From the NCBI GenBank assembly GCA_027886175.1, contig JAJNNQ010000026.1, positions 31,824,001-31,888,000 on the forward strand: a stretch of 64,000 bases of DNA, written 5' to 3'. A program made the translations under genes and the position numbers. This document shows positions 1-12,114 of the stretch, piece after piece (positions within the stretch are counted from its first letter, which is position 1; every line of letters begins with the position of its first letter). The DNA is from Phylloscopus collybita (Eukaryota; Chordata; Aves; Passeriformes; Phylloscopidae). The notes below the pieces were generated by a model. That model worked only from the letters and a program-made list of their open reading frames with translations, did no database searches and was not told the DNA's origin.

Positions 1-293
1 ACTTCTCCATCCTTTCTCTCAGTTAATGTATTTAAAAGTTGTTCTTGATTTCCTCTGCAAGTGTACCAGCCAATAACCCATGCATCCTGGCCTGGATAGG
101 AAGGCATCCCTGCCCTAACAACATTAGGGTCTAGGGTCTAGACTGCACTGTTCTTTGTTTCGCAAAATAATCCAGTCTTCTTAATGTACCTCTTACAACA
201 ACACCATCATCTTCTTCTAGGCACTTCTTTGTTTCTTAAATAGCAAGCTGTTTCTGCCTCTTTCTGATTTTACTCTATTTTTTGTGTATCCAC
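1..293. other. Unassigned intronic sequence
   Basis: No gene, RNA or repeat that I recognise. The right end abuts a truncated LTR. Confidence 0.5.
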
Positions 294-411
294 ATGTGGA
301 GGACTGTCTCTCATGGGAGGGACCCCATGCTGGAACAGAAGTATGTGAGGAGTCCTTCCCCTGAAGAGGAAGAAGTGGCAGAGTCAGTGTGTGATGAACC
401 AACCTCAACGC
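294..411 (+). mobile_element. ERV LTR remnant, left part
   Basis: This stretch aligns by eye with the minus strand of the LTR at 37225-38319: both have a block reading roughly GACTGTCTC, a CATGGGA step, GGACCC, then GAGGAGTCC-like and GATGAAC-like blocks. It is in sense orientation on +. The 5' portion of the LTR is missing and the copy is interrupted at about 411 by an unrelated insert, resuming near 963. It is an old, 5'-truncated copy. Boundaries are good to about 10 bases. Confidence 0.65.
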
Positions 412-962
412 CTGGCACCTCCGATGGGGCAACAAGGGAGAGAATCAGGAATACAGTTTTAAAAAAACGCCCCTGCCCGTCCATCCAGGAGCCACTCTGT
501 CAGTCACACTCGCACACCTGAGCTGGGACCGAGGTGCCTTTGCAGCTACAGCCCCACACTCACACAGTCACACCAGGCTTCTGAGCTGGCTCAAACACAG
601 GTTTCCCACAGCAGAGTCTCAGATGAAAATCGGAGATCTTTCAAATAATTTAGTCTTGGTGCAGTAACTAAATAAAATAGCAGCTCTAGCTGGTGCCTAA
701 GGAGGAACCCCAAATAAAGCACCCCCTGGGCTTTTATCCCCACACAGTCTAAGCACGGGAAGGTCTGGAACTGTTGGCTCCTGCTGTGTCTCTGAGTGTC
801 CGGTCCCTGGCCAGGCCACAGGTCCCCAGGCCCTTTGCTGGGCCAAGGGTCAGCGATTCCTGGCCTTTTGCTTTGGGCTCCCAGAGCTCAGCCTGGGGCT
901 CCCACTGCAGCTGCTCACCGAGATACTGGCACTGAATGGATTCATGAACAAAAATTAAGACA
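412..962 (-). mobile_element. Nested LTR-like insert within the LTR remnant
   Basis: About 550 bases with no counterpart in the related LTR at 37.2-38.3 kb separate the two halves of the outer LTR, so this is a later insertion. It looks like another retroviral LTR. On the minus strand there is a TATA-like GATAAAAG around 732-740, and the right end reads AAGACA on + (TGTCTT on minus). CCTCCG on the left and CGGAGG on the right are inverted. I could not fix a target duplication, so ends and orientation are uncertain. No coding potential. Confidence 0.5.
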
Positions 963-1215
963 CGGAGGAAGGGAGGGGTAAGAGGGGGAAGATGATTTTA
1001 AGGTTTGGTTTTATTTTTGATTATCCTTCTCTGACTTAATTGGTAATAAATTCAGTTAATTTCCCCAAGTCAAGTCTCTTTTGTTGGTGTCAATAAATAG
1101 TGAGTGGATCCCTCCCTTCCCTTATCTCAACCTAGGAGACATTTGCTGCATTTTCTCTCCCCTGTCCAGCAGAGGAGGGCAGTGATTGAGCAGCATTGGT
1201 GGTCAACCAAACACA
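963..1215 (+). mobile_element. ERV LTR remnant, right part (3' end)
   Basis: This continues the LTR begun at 294. It shares with the minus strand of 37225-37480 a TGGTTTTATTTT-like block, an AATAAA at about 1046-1051, a CCTTATCTCAACC block, a TCTCTCCCCTGTCCAGC block and a terminal GTCAACCAA. The end near 1215 is taken from ACACA after that block. Together, 294-411 and 963-1215 are one LTR copy split by an insertion. Confidence 0.7.
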
Positions 1216-4200
1216 GCTCGGCCATTTCAGTCCAGTAGTCTGGGTTCAGCTAACAGCCTCCTTTGAAGTGTATTATTTTGTTAGCACTTGATTTTTTTGC
1301 ATTGTAATTTTTTCAGTAGCTTTGTTGGTTGTGTTACCATATTTTTTCGTAGTTCTCTTTTTTTTATACAGTATCTGGTCTTACCTTGAAATGGAACCTG
1401 TGAGTGACTTGCTTTTTTGTTTAAGTAGAAAAAAGTTTTCATCGCTGTATTTGTATCAGCTAAAGGCAGTCTGGTTACCATGGCTGGTGTAGGGTATATA
1501 CTGATTTCTCTTACCTTGGGAGCAAGGCTACAGACAATACTACATTGATTCTCTATTGTTGTGGAACCAAGAATAAGCAGTAAACAAAGCACAAGCAGAA
1601 CATTAACCTTTTGTAATAATGGAAGTATGGAAAATTTACAGACAACATATTTGCTCAACAAATAAGCAGATTAAAATGGGATACCTACTAATAAAATTCT
1701 ATTGTAGTACTGTGAAGTTGTTTTAACAAGAGTGTGCAGAAATGTTGGGCAGCTGAGTTTGGGATTTTGTAAGCACCACAAAAGCAAAATGAGTGAAATG
1801 AGATGACATAAATTCTAATGCTGTTCTGAGACAGCATCTTGGGAATTAAATTCCAAGAGACCTGTGTGCACTCTGAAGAGGGTGTTCCTTACTTGTGGGC
1901 TACTGCAAGTCTTCAGATCAAATAAAGCATTACTGCCTCTAACATATGCCATTCAGGACTCTCATACTAATACAGGTGGATGGATGCAGAAAGGGAATGG
2001 TGTAAGCTTTACCAAGAACCCAAAAACAGAGTGGCTGCAGTTGTTTTTTTCCTGCTCTGATAGGTAAACTGTGCTGCAGAAGTGAGCCCCCCCAGTTTGA
2101 TGACTACACATTGTGGATGCCTGTTTTGTGGGATCTCTGCTATACTCCAGCATACGATTTTCTGCTTAGAATGAGATCAGTCTTGTTCAATTCTGTTCAT
2201 TTGACACAGCAACTCTCTCTCCAGGCTCAGCAATGCTAAATGTTAACCTAGTGCAGCAGCTTGAAAAATAGTTTTCTATTAAAACTACTGCAGGTTGGAG
2301 TTGCATTATTCTCTAGTGATGATTGTATTTGCCAAATGTGTGCCTGTTCCTGTTTGGCATATGACTCTTCATATTAATTTTATTTTTTCTCTGACAGTAT
2401 CTTGACTTCTTTACCCTGGAGTTCTTCCTTGCAGGGAGCAGGCCAGCATTTCATCTCTAGAGTTTTATTTTAAAAATGTATATTATGTCTCTTAAGGCAT
2501 GATGGGTTGCAGGAAGTGTTTAAACTGCCACTTGCCAAGTCATGTTTTGCTTATCACTTACACATTTAGGTCAGATAATAAAATTGCTACTGAAAGTTCT
2601 TACAGCCAGCAAAGAAAGTCAAATACAATTATCTCAATGATACTAATAAATATGGGCTCCTTCACCTGAGCTTTTATTAAGCTGGTAGATTCTTGGTAGT
2701 CTAAAAGATAATTGCATTTTGAGTAAGTCAAATATCAGTTTCATGTTTTAAAAACTTTACTAGTAAAGCTCTGTTTGATCTTCACCCTGAAAAATTCCCA
2801 TTAAATAATCTCTAAGTCCACCAAAACAGTGGAAAGTTACAGTTCTGAGGTTAAATTGTAAGGAATTAAGAAAAAAGGATAGAATTTGAAAGTATGAATC
2901 TTTAAATTTTATTTTCCTATTGTACAGTCCTCTTTCAAATTTAAGGGTGGTACTTACTGGGCTGTTTAAAAATTCTGGATGTGCATGCAGTTTCTTCCTC
3001 AAATATGGGTATATTATTGACAGAACTCTTACACAGTTAAACAGAATTAATTCCTGGCTCTTCTTAGGGGGGTTGTCTCATTTTTGATGCATTGTTTTAA
3101 GCTCAGTTTTGTTGAACTGCTCCTTTATCAATTGAAAAAAAATATCTGCAGTTTTAATAGAAGGAATGTATTCTGCTAACATCTTCCCAGATGTCCCATT
3201 GAACGCATGACATACCATAACCCTTCTAGAGTACTGGTGCAAGAAGGATTTTTGTGTTCGGTAGAAATGAACATTGTTCATCTAGACGATACTTGATTAA
3301 AAAAGCTGAAGTATTTTCAGGGGTCTTTAGGAATTTGTTTGTTGCAAAAGCAGATATGCCATGATTTGTAGTAAGTCTGAGTTAGCAATTATTTGGTATC
3401 TTTCTAATAGAGATACATTATTAATTTCCATTAATAATTTATAATTTTGTTTTAATTTGTTATTATTTCCTTGTCTTCTGTTGAATCTTGAATCTTCTTC
3501 TTGAATCTTTAGATTTTCAGTCCTTCGAAATTTTCAAAACTCTTGATTTTTCTAATATATTTGCAAGCGGTATTAGCATTATCTCAGCCAGTTTTCCAAG
3601 TCACAGTGATGTCTCCTTGTCCTTTTTCTTCCCTGAAGACTTCTGCCACTGTTCCTTTGCCTTCCTTTTCTCGTCTTTCTTCTTGTTGTTGCTAGCTGCC
3701 ATGAAGCAGTTGGAATCTCTTTGGCCCTGACTGCAGAGGCCTTCCTGACAGCTGAAGTACAAGGATGTTTATCCTAACCAGAATCCCAGCTGATGCACAG
3801 TTCCTGGACCAGGTGATACGCCTTACATGAAGCAACTACAATTTTAGTCAGGATTGTTTACTTGAGCTTTGTGCCATGTCTTACCTCTATGGAATTAGTA
3901 TCAATTCTATGATATATAAAGTATAAATTCTCAACCAGTCTGAGAACTAAAAACTGACTGATCTAAGTAGTACTTAACCTAAAACTATTCTAATATCTTT
4001 CACGTTTCAAGACTACCTTGCTGTATTGATCATTTTGGGTTTCTTTTAACAAAGACTGCAAGAAAAGAGAAACTCATTAGCTCTGGGTTTCTTGATGTTA
4101 TTGTAATCAGTTATTATCTTTAATCTCCCTTTGTGCTAGTCAGAAATGTACTTAATAGTGTTTCCTTTAGTTCTAGCTTAATCTAAAGGTGTGACTTGGT

Positions 4201-4798
4201 TTATAGTAAAAAGCAGTGAATAGCACCATTTCTGAAACACATTGCTAGTAAATCTAAATTTACTTTGTAAGGACAAAAATATACCTGTGAATTAGTTGGT
4301 TTTGATAGTTGTATTCCTCTAAGGTATTATCATTCATATATTTTAAAACACCAAATTCCAGTATAAAGGAGAAGAAAAAACTATAGTATTGGACCAGCAT
4401 AGATGAATTATTAATTTTAAATTATTTTTCTATCCAAATACAACTACTGTATTCTACAAACACATTTGTTTTAAAATTTTGAGAGTCGTGATGACTCATG
4501 AAAATCAGAGCTATGAAAATAGCCCAAATAGATAAAACAGATAATACTTTTGTCTTTTCCATTTGCATTTCAATGCCAGAGGAGGTTTCCCTTCTTATTT
4601 GCGACTCTGCCATAGTTTCACCTTTCGTAACACCAGAACTTTACCAACTCAGGCAGACATTCATTTCTACAGTGCTTGAACACGGTTGGTGTCTGTCTGT
4701 GTGTGTTCTCCATGTGGTCAACTATTACTGGTTTTCCTACCCTTAATCTTCCTTAAGCAAGCCAATTTTATTTTTTTTTCATTTTAATTTTCCCCCAG

Positions 4799-4824
4799 TT
4801 TTTTTTTTTTTTTTTTTTTTTTTT
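4799..4824. repeat. Poly-T tract, 26 bases
   Basis: An uninterrupted run of 26 T. Read on minus it would be a poly-A, but no AATAAA precedes it within 30 bases, so a retrocopy tail is not supported. Confidence 0.95.
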
Positions 4825-5644
4825 CTGGAAATAATGTGAGGATACAGAGAAAGATAAAAAATGGAGAAACAATAGCTAGCCAAACAGCTGCCAAAAACCC
4901 CACAGCAAATCAGTTCTGTGTAAAGGTAGCACAGCAGATGGTATAAACTGAGCTAGTGTAGTTCAGCAGTCAGTGACCAGCAAAAAATGTAGAGTCTGCT
5001 TCTGGAGAGCAGTGGCATCTTGGCATAACTATGCAGATATTGTAGCTTTTTGCTCCTAAACGGTTCCTCCCCAGGAGTCACTCATATATTAGTTTGCTTG
5101 GAGGTAAAACTGCCAGCTCATTTCTCTTCTGTGCTGCTTCAGCTCATTTTCTCCCAGCTAGCATTTCCAAGGATGACTGCTGGAGAAGGCCACTATTTCC
5201 TAATCTGCCAGGACCTGCAGAGGCATTTTGCCTCTGCTCCAAGCCACTTTCTTTTATGTCAATAGGCCAGAGATATGCCAGTGAAGCAAAAACGCAACCA
5301 ACCAACCAAAGAAATGCTTGAATGCTACCTCTAAGTCCAATGTGTCCCTTAGCTTATCAGGCACTTGTGAAAATAGGGTCTGAGCAAGAACTTCATGTTT
5401 TCTAAGAAGGAATCAATCCCAGTTTTAAGCCTGATTATTTGAATTGCACTTGTGAAAACTACCATGATATTGTATTGAACAAACAGCTTCAAGAGTGTGT
5501 TTGATGTGGATGATCTTATTTGCAACACAGTAGTTCAAGACTGGCTATTAGCATATATGCTTTCCTTTTTGTTTTAATTTCCTAATCTTTCAGAAAGTAA
5601 TTATCAATCTTTCATTTTATGGATGCTTGTGTTGATGGTATAAC

Positions 5645-5671
5645 TATATATGTGTGTATATATATGCACAC
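5645..5671. repeat. TA/TG dinucleotide repeat
   Basis: Short imperfect TATATGTG / TATATATA run followed by CACACA. Confidence 0.9.
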
Positions 5672-6309
5672 ACTCTATCTAGTTATACACATATGCACAT
5701 GTATATTACAGCTTTCTACTTGTATATTACTTGTTTCACTTTAATTTTGTGTTTCTCTAAACTGAGAATCAAAATAATTATTTCATAAAACATCTGACTG
5801 AAACAAATGTTCAATTTCTTTCTGTAGAAAAAGCCATATGAAATAAAGCAGAAATGAATTAGGTCTGGATAATGTTGCTCTTAAGTAGCCTTATTTAGTA
5901 GGTTCTAAATTTCACAGGACAGACTTGACCTGTCACTGCATTTCTATGAAGTTTTATGTATATTTAGAGCATTATGCACATTTTAAATACCCTGAATCAA
6001 ACCGCTTATGCAAATGGAAAACTAGTAAAGCACACTGTATTTCCAACCAGTAATTTTTAAAGAAGACTGTACTGTCAGTACTGTGCTACTGTCCTATCTC
6101 CTACTGGCAGGAGATAGTGAGTTACAGTCTAGAGTTTTCTTGAGAATTTTGGGTAAGGTGAAGATTATAATTAAAGACTGAGTAGATTGTTTGTATAGGA
6201 TGATGGGGGAAAAGTATCAGAATTTCTCTGAGGAAGAGTGTTCTTTTTTACTCTGTCAGAGTTCTTTGAAAAAAAAGTAGGTAAAGTACATAGAAGTTAC
6301 CTGTCAGAC

Positions 6310-6430
6310 ATAATGTTCTAGGATTTTCACAAAACCTTTGACAAGATTCTTCATACTAGGCTGCAAAGAAAATTAATAGTGACAGAGGAAGTAGCATAAC
6401 TTAGGTATGGTTTAAAAACTGATTATGCTG
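6310..6430 (+). mobile_element. Old CR1 fragment (reverse transcriptase region)
   Basis: One frame around 6320-6372 reads DFHKTFDKILHTRL, matching the conserved DFSKAFD-type segment of CR1/L2-clade reverse transcriptase. Flanking bases are too diverged to follow far. Sense orientation on +, no intact frame, clearly ancient. Confidence 0.5.
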
Positions 6431-6930
6431 AAAACAACTGGAGAAGTAGTTTGCTTCTGAAATAGCAGTATGACCAGAGTTAACACTTTTGATTGTGATG
6501 AAAAGGAAGCTGCACGAGGGCAGAATTTCCTCATATGTATAATTTCTGATTAGGTCCAGATTAGCTGTCCATATCTGTATGAAGCTCTAGATTATAAATG
6601 TGATGCCGTAAGATGCACCTAGATTTGGGTAATTAGCTTAATGGGTAAGGCTTTTTGGACAGGAGCCTATCCTTTAATGTGGTATTTAGGGCAGGATGAA
6701 GTACTACAGGACCAACTGTGTTTATGTAACTAGCTGCTAACAGAAAATAATTATACTGTCAGAATATTTTACTTGGCAGGGATGAGAAATGAAAATATGG
6801 TAATTTTATGGGAATTGGTGTGTTGAGTCCTTTTACTTTAAAGAACTAGGAAAGGACAAAATGCAGTTGGACTACATCATGACTGACTTGCAATGATTTA
6901 TGAAAAAGCAACTTTAATTTATTCTAAAGG

Positions 6931-7165
6931 GGGGTGAGAGAGTCACAGAGCAGCCCAAATTGGAAGACACCTTGAGAGATTATCTGGTTTAACTTTCTAT
7001 GGGAAAGGGACCCTGTATGAGATTACCTAGTACTGCGACCAATCATGTACTGAAAACATCCAGTGGTGGGGATTTACCATGTCCCTGGGAGGTTATTCCA
7101 GTGGTTGAAGACAGGCTTTACTGAGGTATTCTGGAAAATTAATTGGTTGTATCTTTTTACCCTTA
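6931..7165 (-). mobile_element. CR1 LINE 3' fragment, antisense
   Basis: Reads like the complement of a CR1 3' end: a GAGTCACAGAG start, TTGGAAGACACCTTGAGAGAT, then a GGTGGGGATTTACCATGTCCCTGGG block matching the 'gtggtggggatt ... cctgggaggt' stretch of CR1. Diverged and truncated. Confidence 0.6.
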
Positions 7166-8519
7166 AAAAAAAGAAGATTGTTGTAAAATTAAGCAGTGCA
7201 TTAAAACCCCATAAAATAAAATAATTATGTACTGTAGTCACCTGGGGAAGTAATTAACTCTACAGGGCATTTAATGAAAAACCAAGGTTTGACTTTCATT
7301 TTCTGTAAGTACTGCATACCTAGCAACAAATAAATCAAGCTGTCTCTCTCCACTGCAGAGTGCATTATATGTTTTTACGTAAGATTATAAGATTGGTGGA
7401 AAAATTGTTTCAGATTGGAAAAATGATACTGTTTCTTCTCTCAGCTGGAAATGACTAAGTAAGTTGATCAATGTAAGTTCAGAATGCATCTGTTTAGAAG
7501 GTTGAGTAGTGTCTTCCAAACTGCTGTTCTTTCAGTGTATCTTAATTTCTGAAAAGCCTGGGGTTCAGTTGGTCATTTCACTGGGAACAGTCAGATGCTG
7601 GAACACACCTGAAAGCTTACTCTGTACATCCAATATTTACATTGTCATTGTGGGTTGTGAAATGGTCCCGATCATTTTGTAATTCAGAGTCCCTCATTGA
7701 TATTGAAGAGAAACATAGAGATGGGGTTATTTCCCTGTACTTGTACATAAATATTAACACAAGGTCTAATACCTGACTGCATTCACATATTTGCGTGTAC
7801 TTTTGCGATTTTGTGGAACAGGCTGAAGGCGTAACACTTAATGGCCACCATTGTGCACTGGATCAGGTTTGCTTCTTGTACTGGCAGAGGAGTGCTGCTT
7901 GGATGGAAGGATCTACAAACTCATCACTTGAAAGAGAACTGTAATGGTCCTCTGCTAGGGAGTCTCTGTAGGATGTGGAAAAGTGGTGAGGGAATCAAAG
8001 AATGTAGTAGAAAGAATGTTCTGTAGTCCTTTGACCTTTCTTCCTTTAATACACAAAAGCTGTGTCCATAGTGTTGAATGAAATGGGATAGTACTGAAGC
8101 AAGGACTGGCACTTTTTGCTCACATTAAGTTTGTGGGATACTTTCTCATATGATTCTGGGGCAGTCCAACTGGAATTCTCCCAAAGAGAGCCTTGGCATG
8201 GTTCAGAGTTGAGCAAAAACGAGTTGTATGTGACAGCTGGTCTTGAGGCCAGAGGAAGTTTGTTGACCCTATTATATTTAGTTAATTGGTGTATATTAAA
8301 ATATTGATAATGTCCAATCCCTTTTCATTTCTTTACACCTGCTGTCAGGTTTTCACAGCTCCACATCGTGGTACTATGTTCCTCATACTCATCGCATAGT
8401 TTCCCTCTCCATTCCCAACAAAACATACTACAGTTGTGACATTTTCTGCTTTGCTCTTAGGTGCATTTTAGGTGATCCTTTCCACCCTATTTCCCTAAGC
8501 TGTCATGTTTGCTGCCCCG

Positions 8520-8532
8520 CCCCCCCCCCCCC
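8520..8532. repeat. Poly-C tract
   Basis: Thirteen consecutive C, preceded by CCCCG. Confidence 0.9.
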
Positions 8533-11500
8533 AAAACCTCCATTATTCTGTATTATTTAATAAATGATTCAGAACTTCTGCAATTCAAAATAGTTGAAAA
8601 AGCAAAGCAGGTACAATCTCCTAGTTTCCTAATTTTCTCCCTTCTTCCTTTACATGCACACACTTAAATGTGGTTTTACTTTTGCAGTATTTTAGGTTCT
8701 TTCCTTAGGCAGGATGCATCTGTGCCTTGTTCTGGATGTTTTTAATGAGCAATAGGTAATAGTGATAGGAAAGAAGTTTGCTTTTCAGAAACTTCTGCTA
8801 ATCTTTCTAAAACATAATGCTGCTGTGGCCACAGAATTGTCCATACATATTATTTTTGACTACAATGAGCTAAGGTCACTTACGTGTTGAAAGTAGGTTG
8901 CTGTTCAGTTCTGAACATACCATCTATCCATTTTTGTTTTGATCAGGTGATTATAAAGTCAGATGGAATGCCATGTTTGGTATCTTATAGTATCTTAAGA
9001 TTCCTGAAAAATTATATTCACTTTTGTTTACATGATAAAGTTTGTTGCATATGGTTTTAAAATAGTTTTAAACAACAGAATTGGAAAAATACACCCTTTC
9101 TGAGGTTATGTTTCTACAGATCAAATTGTATAATGCAGTATAGTGTCTATGGCTTGGTAATATTATTTATGTCCGGATTTGTATAGCATCTGGAAGACTA
9201 AACATGGCATGAGTACTTAATTTATATCTGTCTGAAATGACTAGAATACTGGCAACTGTACCTAAACCAGTCCCAAGATGTTTAGTGGGAGGTATGCACT
9301 TCTCAGATAACTGTGCTGTATGTCAACACAAAAACCAGAAAAGTGCCCTTAGAGCTCAGCAGGTGCTCAGGTGGTTTTGTCTCAGCTACAGATGGATGTG
9401 GTGCCCATTCACCTTCTCTGTGTAGTTATCAATTGCTGTAGTCACTTTGGACACAAAGTCATACTCCAAGGAGATTTTCTGATTTGAAGTGAATTGCTGA
9501 GGTACCCTGAGAGACTGAGAACTGAAGCTTTGAATAAAATCTTCTTTATACTGGTATCCTAAACACAGAACATCAAGTCCTGAAAATGGTCAAATAATTC
9601 GAACAGGCTGCTGTAAAATCTCTGGACAATCTCTGTTCCTCTGAGAAGACAAAAAAAAAGTTAAATTGAAATAAATTTTACCAAGAAGTGTTGACTCTTT
9701 AGTTAACAAGCAACTTTTTATTATTATGAGAAAAGAGATTTTTAGAAAGTTTAATTTTGAACAGTAAATATATTTGGGTTTCTTTCCTGTAGCCATCATG
9801 AGTTTGCCAGTTTCTTGGGGAAGGGATGGGGAAAAAATTATATTTCACTTGCAGTGTATTGCTAAAATTAGGTATTAATTAAAATTAAGGGCAATCATAT
9901 TTTACAAGTCTTGCATAGTTCGGCCAATCTGTTTTTCAGTATATTAAAACAGACTGTTGATAATAAATTTTAAGTCAAAGTAATGGACTAGAAAAAAGAA
10001 TACAGTACATTGCATAATGATTGATGATTTAAAAATACATGAAGAGGTATTTCCCACCTGTCTAAATGTTCTGTGTGACAGTTGGCTGGCTGGGATATTT
10101 CCCAGTCTGCTTGAAGCCTGACTGTCCCCTGTATCTGTTGCTTGTGTCTGGAATGGTTGGCTTCTCTCTTTCTAGAACAGTTAAAGCAGTCCAGCAAGAT
10201 ACCTCAAGCTCTGTGCTACTACAATCCTATTAAAATTTCATGAATTTTGAGTATTTAGGAGACCAAGGAATGGTAATGCAGCTGTTCTGAGGCGTTAAGT
10301 TGGCCTGGAGAACACTCTGCTGCTAGAGGAATGTATTTCTTTAGAAGAAAATGGTGTGGTTTCTTTGTAGTGCAAAGGTAAAGCAAGGTTCTTTTCTCAG
10401 TAAGGTGAGCAGGGAAATGTTTTTTCCTGCTCTATTACAAAGACTGTGAAGACTTTATTAAAACTGCTTTCACCTGGCATATGAAACATAATTCAGAGCA
10501 CTGGAAGGAAACAGACTTAACAGGGAAGAGTTCATCTTAATGCCAAATATAGCTAGAGTTTCTAGTCCCAGAAAGAGGTAAGGAATTTCTGAATTTAATA
10601 GTTCCCATCTAAGGATTGGAGCTGAGGTGCCATCCAAAGTTACCTCATTTACAAAGAAGATGTAGTTCTCTAATGTTTTTTGAGAATGAAAAATGAACTG
10701 AAATTATCATCCTCTCAGGGACTCACTGCTGTTATACAGAAGAGTGCTCAGAAGACCTGCCCTGGAATATATTTGAAGATTAATTGAAATGTTAGGAAAC
10801 TGAGTGGGAATTTGTCTATGGATATTAGTATCCCAAAGTAAATGTTACTAATCAAAAGCTTCAACTTGATTATTAGGATTTTCTAGATAAGATAATTTTG
10901 AAACTCTGAGTAGAAATCAGGCTTAAACCCCAGAAAGACATCTTCCTTCTCAAATAGATATATACCACCAAAAAAGTGATATTTCATGAATCAGTAAACG
11001 ACTGAAACAGATTGAGAAGAAACTCTAATTTTTAAATTGTTTTTAGGAGTTGACAACTCAGAGGTAACTAACCAGTGTTTTCATTAAACAGTGAGCCATG
11101 CCACTAGATGCAATTGCTGTAAACTCCTCCATTATAATACATTTAAAATGTATGTAATATTAAAATGTATTAATATGTAAAAAGCAGAATTAGTTGTCAG
11201 GTAGTATCCGCCTACACAGTATGGGCAGTCCAGGCTCTGCCTGTGTCTGGCTGGGATAGCTGTACTCCTTTATCATTGTTCTCTCAGTTTTGAACTGGCA
11301 AACCATTGAATTTTGTATGTCACAAGGCGTGTTTATGCCTTCCCAATAAAACACTTTCAGATGCTGGGACAATCTGCAAAGTAAGGGTGACACACTGGCA
11401 CATTCACATTCTGCCTTGCACAGTGACTTGTTTGGGATGACAGACTCCCTGCTCTGTGTAGGGCAGTTAGTTCTTTACTAAGGCACCTATGTTTACATGC

Positions 11501-12091
11501 AAAATGAGCTCTATGCTTTCATTACAGGTGATGGAGGTATGGTTAATGTCATCTGTGGAATGGGGAGAAATTTAGCTGAATGTCCACTTCAGTGGGTTGA
11601 GCTATTTTCCTGGCTTCATTATCAGTGTTGGTAAGATATCTAAGGTGGGATTGGTTCAATTATCTGAATATGATCCAGTGCCATTTTTGATGTCCCATGG
11701 TATCAGAGACATCATCAAATCAGGCACAGGTATGACACAGGGCCTGTGGGAGACTGGCCCCCTTCCAGAGTGGTAGCTGGAGACTAGATGGGCTGTCCAA
11801 CATCTTGGATAGTAGTAAATCACTATATTTTGGTAACTGAATCAAATACTTTTCATTTTCAGTAGACATCAAAATCTAGGTATCTTAATCTGAAGCTGAA
11901 TTTCTCTCATGTCTAAGACATCTGTGAAAGGATTGCAAGTAAGATATGGAAACCTGTAGATTTCTATGCTGCTGCACTGGCAGCTTCAGGACAGATGAGA
12001 TGTCCTTTTGTATCTCAGATTATGCTAGAGGCTTAAGATCCAGCAAGTGAAGGAAGGGCAGAGTGGGCACTATAGTGTAATTTTCTCAGAG

Positions 12092-12114
12092 TTATAATAA
12101 TAATAATAATAATA
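12092..12114. repeat. (TAA)n microsatellite
   Basis: About seven TAA units in a row, then an A/T-rich tail. Confidence 0.95.

Larger units (their letters stand above)
1216..6309. other. Intronic sequence, no recognisable gene
   Basis: AT-rich intron. The longest open frame is 126 codons on minus (1281-1661); it shows no recognisable motif and is read as chance. Simple repeats lie at 4799-4824 (T tract) and 5645-5671 (TA/TG). Confidence 0.6.

Noticed and set aside
1281..1661. 126-codon minus frame
   Set aside because: Low-complexity, no family resemblance, and adjacent to an LTR remnant.
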